Under the pieces are notes generated by a model. The model was not told where the DNA came from. It searched no databases and worked only from the letters and a program-made list of their open reading frames with translations. This document shows positions 20,078 to 29,642 of a DNA stretch of 64,000 nucleotides, piece after piece; position 1 is the first letter of the stretch, and every line of letters begins with the position of its first letter. The stretch comes from Shouchella rhizosphaerae (GTDB taxonomy: Bacteria > Bacillota > Bacilli > Bacillales > Bacillaceae_D): positions 480,674-544,673 of the forward strand of contig NZ_FRBS01000003.1 of NCBI RefSeq assembly GCF_900142675.1, written 5' to 3'. The position numbers and the translations under genes are program-made.

Positions 20078-22951
20078 TTATGAACTTTTTTGCTCTGCCC
20101 CGGCAAACAACGCTTCTTGTCTAGCTTTATCACGAGCTAGAATAGGTTTTAAATAGGCCCCTGTATAGGAGGCACTGGTTTCGGCTACATGCTCTGGCGT
20201 TCCTTCAGCCACGATTGTGCCGCCGTTTTTGCCTCCTTCTGGCCCAAGGTCAATGATATGGTCAGCCGTTTTAATGACATCTAAGTTATGCTCAATAACC
20301 AAGACAGTGTCGCCATTGTCGACAAGGCGTTGAAGCACTTTTAACAACCGGGCAATATCATCAACATGGAGACCAGTCGTCGGTTCATCGAGAATATAAA
20401 GAGTTCGTCCTGTTGAGCGTTTGTGCAACTGGGAGGCCAACTTCACCCGTTGCGCTTCCCCACCTGAAAGCGTCGTCGCCGGTTGCCCCATTTTTAAATA
20501 ACCGAGACCAACATCAATGAGCGTCTGGATTTTGCGGTTAATCTTTGGAATGCTGGCAAAAAATTCAGCGCCTTCTTCGATCGTCATTTCCAATACATCG
20601 GCAATCGTTTTGCCTTTATATGTCACTTCAAGTGTTTCGCGGTTATAACGTTTTCCGTGGCATACTTCACAAGGAACGTAGACGTCAGGCAAAAAGTGCA
20701 TTTCGATTTTGATGATCCCGTCACCCTTACAGGCTTCGCACCGCCCCCCTTTGACATTGAAGCTGAAACGTCCTTTTTTATAACCGCGGACTTTCGCTTC
20801 ATTCGTCATCGCGAACACATCCCGTATATCGTCAAACATGCTAGTGTATGTTGCCGGGTTGGAACGTGGAGTCCGCCCGATCGGCGATTGGTCAATGTCA
20901 ATCACTTTATCCATTTCATCAATGCCAATGATTTCTTTATGTGGTCCTGGCTTCGCTTTGGCGCGGTGAATCCGCTGCGCCAGCGCTTTGTGAACAATTT
21001 CGTTGACGAGCGTGCTTTTCCCAGAGCCAGAAACACCTGTAACAGCGATAAACACGCCAAGTGGGAACGTGACATCAATGTTTTTTAAGTTATTGGCTGA
21101 CGCCTTTTTTACTGTAAACGAGCGATCAGTAAGAGGACGTCTTTCACGGGGAACAGGGATAAATTTTTCCCCTGACAAATACTTCCCTGTCAACGAATGG
21201 GGATTTTCTGTTAGTTCTTTTGGCGTTCCTTGCGCAGTAATATATCCACCATGCATCCCTGCTCCTGGACCGATGTCAATAATGTGGTCAGCGGCCAGCA
21301 TCGTGTCCTCATCGTGTTCAACTACGATAAGCGTGTTGCCAAGGTCACGCATATGTTTCAATGTCTCGATTAAACGGTCATTGTCACGCTGATGGAGGCC
21401 AATGGAAGGTTCATCAAGAATGTAAAGCACACCCATAAGCGATGACCCGATTTGCGTAGCGAGCCGAATACGCTGCGCTTCTCCTCCAGACAGTGTCCCC
21501 GCCGCTCGGGAAAGGGTTAAGTAATCGAGTCCGACATTGACTAAAAAGCCTAGACGGTCTTCGATTTCTTTTATAATCAAACGAGCAATGGCGCGTTCTT
21601 TTTCAGTCAAGTCAAGCGACTTAACAAATTGGATCGCATCGGTGCATGTCATTTGGCTCACTTCGCCTAGATGTTTGCCGCCGACAAAAACAGCAAGTGC
21701 TTCCTTTTTTAGCCTATAACCTTTGCACGTTGGGCATTTTTTCTGCGACATGTACATTTCCATTTGTTCGCGAATGTAATCAGAACTTGTTTCTCGATAG
21801 CGTCGGGCTACATTGGCGAGCACCCCTTCAAATACAATTGTATGTTCATGAACGCGGCCAAAGTCGTTTTCATAGCGGAAAAAGATTTTCTCCTTTCCGC
21901 TTCCCTCTAACAAAATTTGTTGCTGCGTTGCTGGCAGCTTTTCAAACGGCACGTCCATATCAATACCAAAGTGGTCGCACACTGCTTGCAATAACTGTGG
22001 ATAATAATTGGAACTTGTCGGTTCCCACGGAGCGAGGGCATGTTCACGCAATGACCGGTTTGGGTCTGGCACGACAAGCTCACTGTCCACTTCCTGCTTT
22101 GAACCAAGTCCATCACACGATGGGCAAGCGCCGAACGGGCTATTAAATGAAAACAAGCGTGGCTCAAGTTCAGGAATGGAAAAACCGCACTCAGGGCATG
22201 CGTGCTGCTGACTGAACAACAACTCCTCTTCGCCGATGACGTCAACGAGCACTCTGCCGCCAGCAAGCGTCAAAGCGGTTTCCAGGGAGTCTGCAATTCG
22301 CGCTTGGACGCCCTCTTTTATCACAATCCGGTCAATGACTACTTCGATCGTATGCTTTTTGTTTTTATCTAGCTCGATTTCTTCGGATGCTTCCCGCATT
22401 TCTCCATCGACGCGGATACGGACATACCCGTCTCTTTTAATCTGTTCAAGCGTCTTTACGTGCGTGCCTTTACGCCCTGATACAAGTGGCGCAAGAATTT
22501 GCATTTTAGTACGCTCTGGATACTCAAGGAGGCGATCCACCATTTGCTCAATCGTCTGCGAGGAAATTTCAATGCCATGACGTGGGCAGACGGGCCGACC
22601 AATTCGGGCATACAATAGCCGCAAGTAGTCGTGGATCTCTGTTACCGTTCCAACTGTAGAACGAGGGTTGCGACTTGTTGTCTTTTGATCGATCGAAATC
22701 GCCGGAGACAGCCCTTCGATCGAGTCAACATCCGGTTTATCCATTTGTCCAAGAAACTGACGAGCGTAAGCGGACAGCGACTCCACATAACGCCGCTGCC
22801 CTTCTGCGTAAATGGTATCAAATGCAAGCGATGACTTGCCAGAACCAGAGAGGCCTGTTAACACGACAAGCTTATCCCTCGGAATCGTCACATCCATGTT
22901 TTTTAAGTTGTTGGATCGTGCCCCTTTAACGACAATCTGTTCATGTGCCAT
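20078..22951 (-). CDS. uvrA: Excinuclease ABC subunit A
   Basis: 957 residues with two ABC ATPase modules ([15 protein letters not shown] near residue 31 and [15 protein letters not shown] in the second half), two LSGGEAQR signatures and zinc sites including CPECGF, CPSCDG, CEACKG and CEVC. It recognises DNA damage and loads UvrB. It follows uvrB by 9 bases and shares its LexA-controlled promoter. The length is normal. Confidence 0.98.
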   Translation of the reverse strand: MAHEQIVVKGARSNNLKNMDVTIPRDKLVVLTGLSGSGKSSLAFDTIYAEGQRRYVESLSAYARQFLGQMDKPDVDSIEGLSPAISIDQKTTSRNPRSTVGTVTEIHDYLRLLYARIGRPVCPRHGIEISSQTIEQMVDRLLEYPERTKMQILAPLVSGRKGTHVKTLEQIKRDGYVRIRVDGEMREASEEIELDKNKKHTIEVVIDRIVIKEGVQARIADSLETALTLAGGRVLVDVIGEEELLFSQQHACPECGFSIPELEPRLFSFNSPFGACPSCDGLGSKQEVDSELVVPDPNRSLREHALAPWEPTSSNYYPQLLQAVCDHFGIDMDVPFEKLPATQQQILLEGSGKEKIFFRYENDFGRVHEHTIVFEGVLANVARRYRETSSDYIREQMEMYMSQKKCPTCKGYRLKKEALAVFVGGKHLGEVSQMTCTDAIQFVKSLDLTEKERAIARLIIKEIEDRLGFLVNVGLDYLTLSRAAGTLSGGEAQRIRLATQIGSSLMGVLYILDEPSIGLHQRDNDRLIETLKHMRDLGNTLIVVEHDEDTMLAADHIIDIGPGAGMHGGYITAQGTPKELTENPHSLTGKYLSGEKFIPVPRERRPLTDRSFTVKKASANNLKNIDVTFPLGVFIAVTGVSGSGKSTLVNEIVHKALAQRIHRAKAKPGPHKEIIGIDEMDKVIDIDQSPIGRTPRSNPATYTSMFDDIRDVFAMTNEAKVRGYKKGRFSFNVKGGRCEACKGDGIIKIEMHFLPDVYVPCEVCHGKRYNRETLEVTYKGKTIADVLEMTIEEGAEFFASIPKINRKIQTLIDVGLGYLKMGQPATTLSGGEAQRVKLASQLHKRSTGRTLYILDEPTTGLHVDDIARLLKVLQRLVDNGDTVLVIEHNLDVIKTADHIIDLGPEGGKNGGTIVAEGTPEHVAETSASYTGAYLKPILARDKARQEALFAGAEQKSS

Positions 22952-22960
22952 TTATTCGTG

Positions 22961-24943
22961 TCATCCTTCCGCTTTTAATTCTAACAACACATCGCGCAAT
23001 TCAGCGGCTCGTTCAAAATTCAACTCTTTAGCGGCCTGTTTCATTTCCGCTTCTACACGCTCAATCGTTGCCTGGCGTTCTTTTTTGCCTAGTTTTTTCG
23101 ATGATGTCGAGGAAGCTTTGTAATCGCCGGTCTCTTCCGCTGCATACGTTGCTTGCACGACTTCTGGTATCCGTTTTTGAATCGTTTGCGGTGTAATGCC
23201 ATGCTGTTCATTGTATGCCTGCTGGATTTGACGGCGCCGTTTCGTTTCGTTAATCGCCACTTCCATTGAGTGGGTCATTTTATCGGCATACATAATGACA
23301 CGGCCATTCGCATTTCGTGCAGCCCGGCCAATCGTTTGAATCAACGAACGTTCTGCTCGTAAAAATCCTTCTTTATCGGCATCAAGAATCGCCACAAGCG
23401 ACACTTCTGGAATGTCAATGCCTTCCCGCAACAAGTTTATGCCGATAAGAACATCAAATGTCCCAAGGCGCAGTTGGCGAATAATTTCTAGCCGTTCTAG
23501 CGTTTTGACTTCCGAGTGGAGATAACGGACTTTAATACCGATTTCCTTTAGATAATCAGTTAAGTCTTCCGCCATCTTTTTCGTAAGCGTTGTTACTAAC
23601 ACACGCTCGTCCTTGGCGATTTGGTCATGGATTTGACCGATTAAGTCATCGATTTGCCCTTCAATCGGGCGGACTTCTACTACAGGATCTAGCAAACCAG
23701 TTGGGCGGATAATCTGTTCGACCATTTCAGGCGTGTGTTCCAGTTCGTACGGTCCTGGAGTGGCTGATACATAGACGGCCTGGCCAACTTTCTCTTCAAA
23801 CTCTTCGAATTTTAACGGCCTGTTATCAAGGGCTGAGGGCAAACGGAACCCATGATTGACAAGAATTTCTTTCCGGGCTCTATCGCCGTTGTACATGCCT
23901 CGCACTTGGGGAAGGGTAACGTGAGACTCATCGACAATAAGCAAAAAGTCCTTCGGAAAAAAGTCCAACAATGTATACGGAGTTGCTCCCGCTTCCCGAA
24001 GCGTCAAATGGCGAGAATAGTTTTCAATCCCTGAACAAAAGCCCATTTCCGCCATCATTTCTAAATCATAACGGGTGCGCTGCTCTAAACGCTGCGCTTC
24101 CAACAGCTTCTCTTCCTTGCGCAAAACGGAAAGCCTTTCTTCTAATTCCACTTCAATATTGGCAATTGCTTTTTTCATTTTTTCTTCACGGGTCACAAAG
24201 TGGGAAGCCGGAAAGATAGAGACATGGTGACGCTCGCCTTTTATTTCTCCAGTGAGGGCATCCACTTCTGTGATTCTCTCTATCTCGTCGCCAAAAAATT
24301 CAACACGCATGCACTGTTCATCCCGTGAAGCAGGAAAAATTTCGACGACATCGCCGCGGACTCTGAATGTACCACGAACAAAATTTATGTCGTTGCGGTC
24401 ATATTGGATGTCAACCAATTTCCGCAACAGGCTGTTCCGGTCCATTTCCATGCCTGTGCGAATGGACAACACTAAGTCTCGGTATTCTTCTGGTGAACCT
24501 AAACCGTAAATACAAGACACGCTGGCGATAATGATGACATCTCTCCGTTCAAACAAGGAACTTGTCGCCGAATGCCTAAGCTTATCAATCTCGTCGTTTA
24601 TACTTGCATCTTTTTCAATAAACGTGTCTGAAGACGGGACGTAAGCCTCTGGTTGGTAATAATCATAATAACTGACAAAATACTCAACTGCGTTATTGGG
24701 AAACAACTGTTTAAATTCGCTATACAATTGCCCGGCAAGCGTTTTATTATGAGCCATCACAAGCGTCGGCTTATTAACGGCTTGGATCACGTTTGACATC
24801 GTAAACGTCTTACCCGTTCCGGTAGCGCCAAGCAATGTTTGGTGCTTTTTGCCGTTTTGAATGCCTGTCACAATTTGCTCAATTGCTTTTGGCTGGTCCC
24901 CTTGAGGAGAATAATCTGATACAAGCTGAAACGTTTGGTCCAT
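22961..24943 (-). CDS. uvrB: Excinuclease ABC subunit B
   Basis: 660 residues, with Walker [13 protein letters not shown], the beta-hairpin region [15 protein letters not shown], helicase motifs LLIVDESH and QTIGRAARN, and a C-terminal UVR domain that binds UvrC. I place the start at the ATG at 24943 ([18 protein letters not shown]); a GTG two codons earlier is possible. The strong SD is unusually far away, beyond a hairpin (see next entry). Confidence 0.97.
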
Positions 24944-24954
24944 AATCACTTGGT

Positions 24955-25005
24955 ACTTTCATGAATCGGCTTCGCCCTTTTCACGAAAGTGCTACCTTCC
25001 TCCTT
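24955..25005 (-). promoter_or_regulatory. Hairpin between the uvrB SD and start codon
   Basis: ACTTTCGTGAA and TTCATGAAAGT form an 11-bp stem (one G-U pair), with an inner GGC/GCC closing a GAA loop. The best SD (AAGGAGG, 24999-25005) is about 50 bases before the uvrB start. Folding this hairpin would bring it to roughly normal distance. An overlapping 12-codon frame (GTG to TGA) also ends on the uvrB start. Confidence 0.55.
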
Positions 25006-25018
25006 TATTTATTAATAC

Positions 25019-25058
25019 AAAAACTTCCCTCACTTGCAGACAACCAAACATGCGAGGG
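25019..25058 (-). terminator. Attenuator-like hairpin in the uvrB leader
   Basis: A seven-bp stem with CCCTC/GAGGG at its base, extended by three more pairs after one mismatch, is followed two bases later by T5 on the minus strand. It lies inside the predicted uvrB 5' leader rather than after any gene, so it could stop transcription early. Confidence 0.5.
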
Positions 25059-25208
25059 ATGAAGCTTATTTGTCACTCAATCCTAAAGCCATTTTTATCC
25101 AACAATATTAGGCGGGTCGATAGCCGAAACGTTTGCCGTCAAGCATGGGCTTGTTTGGATCTTAGCACGTGCGGTTTTAAGACGTGGCCCGCCTTTGTCG
25201 TTCTTTAT
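25059..25208 (-). other. Long uvrB 5' leader without a gene
   Basis: From the predicted start near 25221 to the uvrB start is about 275 bases with no convincing ORF. GGCGGG at the promoter-proximal end can pair with CCCGCC some 80 bases later, enclosing smaller hairpins such as AAGC-CCAT-GCTT and a GCACGTGC palindrome. The leader therefore looks structured, but I recognise no known RNA family. Confidence 0.4.
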
Positions 25209-25236
25209 AAACAAGTGTTCGCTTTTCATTATAGCA
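25209..25236 (-). promoter_or_regulatory. uvrB promoter with LexA (DinR) box
   Basis: An extended -10 (TGC then TATAAT, 25228-25236) is followed by GAAC-N4-GTTT at 25209-25220, one mismatch from the Bacillus LexA box GAACN4GTTC, with the extra flanking C of the long consensus. The box covers the predicted transcription start, as expected for an SOS-repressed gene. Confidence 0.7.
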
Positions 25237-25266
25237 TAACCTGATGCAAATACCTACAAACTTGAC

Positions 25267-25278
25267 GAACATACGTAC
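25267..25278. promoter_or_regulatory. Second LexA-like box
   Basis: GAAC-N4-GTAC, one mismatch from GAACN4GTTC, about 35 bases upstream of the uvrB -10 and about 40 bases before the divergent promoter of the riboswitch gene. Confidence 0.45.
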
Positions 25279-25314
25279 TAAAAATAATTTCCAATTGAAT
25301 TGGATTCCTGACGC

Positions 25315-25343
25315 TGGACGAATGCCGACAATTACGGTAAGAT
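25315..25343 (+). promoter_or_regulatory. Promoter for the FMN-riboswitch gene
   Basis: TGGACG, a 17-base spacer and TAAGAT on the plus strand, ending about 27 bases before the aptamer. Confidence 0.5.
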
Positions 25344-25369
25344 TAACATGCTAAAAATAATGAATAGGT

Positions 25370-25495
25370 ATCTTCGGGGCAGGTGAAACTCCTGGCCGGC
25401 GGTAAAAGCCCGCGACTCTCCTTTTCGTTTATCAAAAAGGGGACTGATTTGGTGGAATTCCAAAGCCGACGGTTAAAGTCCGGATGGGAGAAGAT
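25370..25495 (+). ncRNA. FMN riboswitch (RFN element) aptamer
   Basis: The closing stem is ATCTTC (25370-25375) with GAAGAT (25490-25495). The conserved RFN core follows in order: CGGGGCAGGTGAAACTCC, then GACCGGCGGT-like CTGGCCGGCGGTAAAAG, AGCCCGCGA, GGTGGAATTCC, AGCCGACGGTTAAAGTC and CGGATGGGAGAAG. RFN aptamers bind FMN and lower expression of riboflavin synthesis or uptake genes. Confidence 0.96.
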
Positions 25496-25501
25496 CAACG
25501 G

Positions 25502-25579
25502 ATAAGCATGGCAAGACGCGCCCATGCTTATTTGAGAGGCCCTGAATGAACGTGCACATTCAGGGCTGTTTTGATTTTT
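25502..25579 (+). terminator. Riboswitch expression platform and terminator
   Basis: A hairpin ATAAGCATGG/CCATGCTTAT (25502-25531) is followed by the terminator GCCCTGAATG/CATTCAGGGC (25539-25566) and a broken T-run to 25579. The GGCCC before the terminator can instead pair with GGGCC at 25584, next to an SD-like GGAGG. FMN binding should favour termination. Confidence 0.85.
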
Positions 25580-25616
25580 AGGAGGGCCGATTCAAACGAA
25601 AGGGTTTTGACATCAC

Positions 25617-26585
25617 ATGCAACAACCGCACACGCAAAAAACATTTTGGTTCATTGTAATAGGAGCGGCTTTCTGGGGCATTAACCCTCTTTTCCGCCTC
25701 CTTCTCCTTGAAACAATGACGTCTTTGCAGATTGTCTTTATCGAACATATTATTTTGGCTTTTATCGCCGTTCCTCTTATTTGGACATATAGAAGCGACT
25801 TGGCTCATTTGTCGTTAGTCGACATTGGCGCCTTGCTTTTCATATCGTGGGGCGGCTCAGCTATTGCTACGTTGTTATTCACACAGGGGCTCACTTACGC
25901 AGCGACACACGGAATGGGACAAATCAATTCGGTGTTGCTCTTGCAAAAGCTCCAGCCGATTTTCGCGATTGTGCTTGCCCGTTTTGTTTTAAAAGAATCA
26001 TGGCCAAAACATTTTGGGTATCTCGTGCCAATCGCACTTGTTGGTACTTATTTACTTACATTTGGCTTTTCCTTGCCAATCAGCGGGTTTGGCGATGTTT
26101 TTCAACTTGGCAGCCTGTTCGCCATTGGCGCAGCAGCCTTATGGGGCGGCTCCACCGTTATGGGACGTTTGCTTTTACGAAAATGCCGCTATGAAACAGT
26201 GACGGCGCTCCGCTTTCTCTTGGCTTTGCCCTTGCTTAGCGTCCTTGTTTTAACTTCGCCAGATGCCTGGAACGAGCCAGCTTCGGCTGCAGCTCTCTTC
26301 TTTATTAGCATAAACTTACTAGCTTCAGCGCTTTTGCCAGGCTTGGTCTCAATGCTACTTTATTACCGGGGCTTGCAGGCAATTAAAGCTTCTGTGGCTA
26401 CGATTGCCGAGCTTAGTTTCCCAATGGCAGGATTGCTTGTCTCCTGGGTGACGATGCAAGAAACCGTTACGTTTCCTCAAGCGCTTGGCTTTGCGCTAAT
26501 CTGGATTGTTCTTTATCAGATTTCCAAGCAACAGGATGCCAAAGAAGTATTGCCGCCTTTAGAAAAACGGGCTGCTTCCGCATAA
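25617..26585 (+). CDS. EamA-family permease under FMN control (probable riboflavin transporter)
   Basis: 322 residues with ten hydrophobic helices in two EamA repeats (FIVIGAAFWGINPLF at the start of the first, FAIGAAALWGGSTV at the start of the second). EamA proteins move small metabolites across the cytoplasmic membrane. The FMN riboswitch upstream argues for import of riboflavin or a precursor, as for RibN, an EamA riboflavin transporter known under RFN control in proteobacteria. The common Bacillus transporter RibU is an unrelated ECF S-component. Transport specificity is inferred. The ATG has AAAGGG about 11 bases upstream. Confidence 0.85.
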   Translation: MQQPHTQKTFWFIVIGAAFWGINPLFRLLLLETMTSLQIVFIEHIILAFIAVPLIWTYRSDLAHLSLVDIGALLFISWGGSAIATLLFTQGLTYAATHGMGQINSVLLLQKLQPIFAIVLARFVLKESWPKHFGYLVPIALVGTYLLTFGFSLPISGFGDVFQLGSLFAIGAAALWGGSTVMGRLLLRKCRYETVTALRFLLALPLLSVLVLTSPDAWNEPASAAALFFISINLLASALLPGLVSMLLYYRGLQAIKASVATIAELSFPMAGLLVSWVTMQETVTFPQALGFALIWIVLYQISKQQDAKEVLPPLEKRAASA

Positions 26586-26617
26586 AGGGCTACCTGTTCC
26601 TTTCATGCTGCTACCAT

Positions 26618-26649
26618 AAAAAAACCCGCTCCTCCTTCGGAGCGGGTTT
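26618..26649. terminator. Terminator between the EamA gene and minJ
   Basis: An 11-bp stem AAACCCGCTCC/GGAGCGGGTTT with a 6-base loop. A seven-A run on the left gives T7 on the minus strand, so it ends minJ transcription; the short T-run on the right may also help the plus-strand gene. Confidence 0.88.
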
Positions 26650-26758
26650 CAGACTGTAGACAAACGCCCCCATACGCGTTTTTTGTCGCAGCCCTATACG
26701 TATGAACATTACATTCCCCATCTTCCCTCGCCTAATTAGCGTTTCTTATGACTGATTG
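26650..26758. repeat. Dispersed structured repeat, copy B
   Basis: About 109 bases. It starts with the same 18 bases as copy A (CAGACTGTAGACAAACGC), shares the interior CATCTTCCCTCGCCT, and ends in a degenerate right arm (AGCGTTTCTTATGACTGATTG). As in copy A, the left end abuts the stem of a minus-strand terminator with no gap, and the element lies between that terminator and the minJ stop. No ORF of note. Confidence 0.7.
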
Positions 26759-26767
26759 ACCGCTACG

Positions 26768-27940
26768 CTACACAATGGAGTCTGCTAGCTGTTCTTCCTG
26801 GCGCACGAGCAACGCCCCTAACTGGTAATGCTCGCCGCTGTAAAGAGGTCCATGTACAAACCGTGCTTCCCCTGCTAAGTCTTTTACTTCTAGCTTGCAG
26901 TATACAGGATTGATTTGCAATGCTTGATACATCGTTTGTTCATTATGGACAGGTTGGCCATTTACTTTCGTAATTTCTTCCCCAATGGCAATGCCCATTT
27001 TTTCCGCCGGGCTGCCAGGAAGAACACCGACGACACGGCAACCTTTTTCTTCTTCCGTGAAAAAAGCTGGCTTGTTTTTTTCGGCAATGGCAGAACGGAT
27101 ATCAAGCGCCAGTTTTAGTCCCGCCAACAAAGCGGACCACAAGCACAAAAACCAATACTCCGGTAAGAAATAGAGAGCTGCAGCGCCTACAAACGCAAGT
27201 ACTGCGAGAGGATAAATGGCCTTGGCTTCAGTAGCAACGGTGTCTTTTGGCAATGAACCGATTTTCTTGCCAAAACCGACAAGGACAGGGATCAACAGCG
27301 GTTGAAACGTCATGCCCTCGATGTGGATAAGCGGCCAATAGGAAAAGGCAGGAAGCATTCCCTCTGGTATAAACACAACGAGAGGGAGAAGCCAAAGGCG
27401 GTTTGCGATATGCACACCGACAAAGCGCCCTCTTTTGCCGATTTCCAAGCGCGGGGAGGTCAATGCTGCCCCATTAAAGCGAACTAGAAATGCTTGGGCG
27501 AGAAGGGTAACAGCTGCAAACAAAAATAGGCTTGGGTACAAAATTTGAGACTCAAGTTCGCCGTCTAGCCATGTTGGTAATGTGAGGCTTGGCAGCAAAG
27601 CAAGCGCAACTGCTGCTAAAGGGATGTAGTAAGCAGGCGACTGTAGCTGCATCCGCCCCGTTAGTAGTAATAGCAAGCTTGCCGCTGCAACAAGCAGCAA
27701 AACTGGAGTGGTCAGTGTTAAGCCATAACCAATAAGCACGAAGCTTGCGATCAGGCCGGCAAGCAAGCCAGGCAAGAGGCTGAGGACAAAATCAGCACGT
27801 TTGGCGTAAACCCGTGTATGAAAAGAAGCTCTTTCTTTTGCAACGCGAACAGCGCCGATAAAGGCAAAAGCAGCAATGCCTATGTAAAAAAGCGGGTGCA
27901 GCAAAAAGCTACTAATGGCTGTCAAAGTAGTTTCTATCAT
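26768..27940 (-). CDS. minJ: MinJ, PDZ-domain division-site protein
   Basis: 390 residues with about six to eight hydrophobic segments over residues 10-290 and a C-terminal PDZ domain (GVLPGSPAEKMGIAIGEEITKVNGQPV). This is the MinJ layout. In B. subtilis MinJ links DivIVA to MinD at poles and septa. The middle motif HIANRLWLLPLVVF also matches MinJ. The neighbour ctpB supports this. B. subtilis swrA, which lies between the two, is absent here. The SD is GGAGG. Confidence 0.9.
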   Translation of the reverse strand: MIETTLTAISSFLLHPLFYIGIAAFAFIGAVRVAKERASFHTRVYAKRADFVLSLLPGLLAGLIASFVLIGYGLTLTTPVLLLVAAASLLLLLTGRMQLQSPAYYIPLAAVALALLPSLTLPTWLDGELESQILYPSLFLFAAVTLLAQAFLVRFNGAALTSPRLEIGKRGRFVGVHIANRLWLLPLVVFIPEGMLPAFSYWPLIHIEGMTFQPLLIPVLVGFGKKIGSLPKDTVATEAKAIYPLAVLAFVGAAALYFLPEYWFLCLWSALLAGLKLALDIRSAIAEKNKPAFFTEEEKGCRVVGVLPGSPAEKMGIAIGEEITKVNGQPVHNEQTMYQALQINPVYCKLEVKDLAGEARFVHGPLYSGEHYQLGALLVRQEEQLADSIV

Positions 27941-27970
27941 TTTATATCCTCCAGCTTTTCCTACAGATTC

Positions 27971-28006
27971 AAAAAAGGATAACCGCCCCTAGAAAGGCAG
28001 CTATCC
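27971..28006 (-). terminator. Terminator after ctpB
   Basis: GGATAGC/TTATCC with an inner GCC/GGC (imperfect stem of about 11 bp), followed by T6 on the minus strand. It lies 33 bases past the ctpB stop. Confidence 0.85.
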
Positions 28007-28039
28007 TTACGTTTCGACAAACTTCCGGCTGTTTCCTGC

Positions 28040-29494
28040 CTATTGGGACGCTTGCTCAGCAGCCAATTCAACCGCCCGTTTCAGCTGCTCATCGTTAGCA
28101 GTGTCACGAATATGGGACAAAATGTCTTCTTGAAGTTTTCCTGCCGTTTCTTCATTCAATTCGCCGTTTGCTTGTAAATCATGGGATTGTTGAAAAGCAA
28201 TGATCGCTTCTTCAGTTTTCTCGTCAAAATAGCCGTCATCCCGGCCAACATCGAAGCCTAAGCCAGTCAGCATCTTTTGGGCATTGCCAATTTGGTCTGA
28301 CACTTGGTCTTTGACAAACGTTTCTTCTACTGTAAGCGCGACAGCATAAAAATAGTCAGGTTGCCGTTGTTTAACGGTCGGCTCGACTCCCTCTTGATCA
28401 ATCGTGTTGCCGCCTGCCGTCAACCACCGGTCTGTCGTAATTTTCAAGGCGCTGCCGTCATCCATTGGGATTGATTTTTGTACAGTCCCTTTCCCAAATG
28501 TCGTCTCGCCTACTAAATCATAGTCGCCTGACTCTTTTAACGCAGCTGCGAGAATTTCAGAAGCTGAAGCACTGCTTTCATTAATCAAGCCGACAACAGG
28601 ATAAGGTTTTTTGCCTTTCATTTTTGACAAATAACTATCAATTTCGCCGTTGCCATGTTCAATTTGCACTACCGGTTTGCCTTCTGGAATAATCGCGTCA
28701 CCAATTTTGGTCGCTCCTTCTAAATACCCGCCAGGATTGCCGCGGACATCAATGACCAAACCGTCGATTCCGTCTTCTTCTAACGTCTGCAACTGCTCTT
28801 CAAATTGGGTGCCTACGTCCTCTGAAAAAGAGGTGATTTCCAGCCTGCCAATTTTCTTCCCGTCTTGCTCAAACGTATCTGCGCGAACAGATTCGACTTC
28901 AATCGTATCCCGTTCGATTTTAACATCAAAAGGCTCCTTCACTCCATTACGTGCAATTGTCAACGTAACGGTTGTACCGCCCTCGCCGCGAATGTTCGCC
29001 ACAGCTTCATTAACAGACCAGCCTTCAATCGACTCGCCGTCAATGGCAATAATGGCATCATTTGGCAAAAGTCCTGCTTTTTCAGCTGGAGACTCGCGCA
29101 TCGGGCTAATAATCGAAACATTTCCGTCGATCATGCCGACTTCCGCTCCAATTCCTTCAAAATGAGAGCTGAGCGACTGTTGAAAATCTGTTGCCGAACT
29201 TACATCCATATAGTCAGAAAATGGGTCATTTAACGTTTCTACCATCCCATTGATGGCACCTTCAATTAATTGTTGGCGATCCGTCTCTGTCACGTACTCC
29301 GACTCAATCGTGGCGAGTGCTCGCTCAAATTTATCCATTAATTCGTCATCGCTTAATTCCACAACCGATTCATTTCCATTGTTTGGCTGAATCGGATTAG
29401 GAGAGCCAGTGTTCATACCACCTATAAAGAAAAACCCTCCGACCAGCACGGCTGCCAGCACAGCTACTGTCCACACGAGATGCTTTGTTTTCAA
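28040..29494 (-). CDS. ctpB: Carboxy-terminal processing protease CtpB (S41)
   Basis: 484 residues. In order: an N-terminal membrane anchor (residues 8-26), a PDZ domain (about 105-185, with SPAEKAGLLPNDAI), the S41 protease core, and a C-terminal peptidoglycan-binding type 1 domain (about 400-455, GLGFDVGRDDGYFDEKT). The probable catalytic Ser310 (ESSASASE), Lys335 (FGKGTVQ) and Gln339 are present. In B. subtilis CtpB cleaves SpoIVFA during sporulation. TTG start with GGTGAG upstream. Confidence 0.93.
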   Translation of the reverse strand: MKTKHLVWTVAVLAAVLVGGFFFIGGMNTGSPNPIQPNNGNESVVELSDDELMDKFERALATIESEYVTETDRQQLIEGAINGMVETLNDPFSDYMDVSSATDFQQSLSSHFEGIGAEVGMIDGNVSIISPMRESPAEKAGLLPNDAIIAIDGESIEGWSVNEAVANIRGEGGTTVTLTIARNGVKEPFDVKIERDTIEVESVRADTFEQDGKKIGRLEITSFSEDVGTQFEEQLQTLEEDGIDGLVIDVRGNPGGYLEGATKIGDAIIPEGKPVVQIEHGNGEIDSYLSKMKGKKPYPVVGLINESSASASEILAAALKESGDYDLVGETTFGKGTVQKSIPMDDGSALKITTDRWLTAGGNTIDQEGVEPTVKQRQPDYFYAVALTVEETFVKDQVSDQIGNAQKMLTGLGFDVGRDDGYFDEKTEEAIIAFQQSHDLQANGELNEETAGKLQEDILSHIRDTANDEQLKRAVELAAEQASQ

Positions 29495-29556
29495 AATTGC
29501 TCACCACTCCCACTTATAAAACGAATTGCCTTGCTTTCTGTTTCGTTTCTCTTTCC

Positions 29557-29585
29557 ATTCTAATTTGTCGGCAAGCTTCTGTCAA
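29557..29585 (-). promoter_or_regulatory. Sigma-A promoter for ctpB
   Basis: Consensus TTGACA, a 17-base spacer and TAGAAT, about 60 bases before ctpB. The -35 lies about 20 bases from the terminator of the preceding operon. Confidence 0.75.
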
Positions 29586-29604
29586 AAAGCGATTTTGCAT
29601 TCAC

Positions 29605-29635
29605 AAAAAAAGCGCCCTGTACTTGCCAAGGCGCT
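29605..29635 (-). terminator. Terminator of the ftsEX-M23 operon
   Basis: AGCGCC/GGCGCT stem with a longer loop, followed by T7 on the minus strand, 7 bases past the M23 gene. Confidence 0.85.
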
Positions 29636-29642
29636 CGAGTAT

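Noticed and set aside
20657..22146. Several plus-strand frames of 80-170 codons inside uvrA
   Set aside because: Antisense shadows of a well-conserved gene with no start signals.
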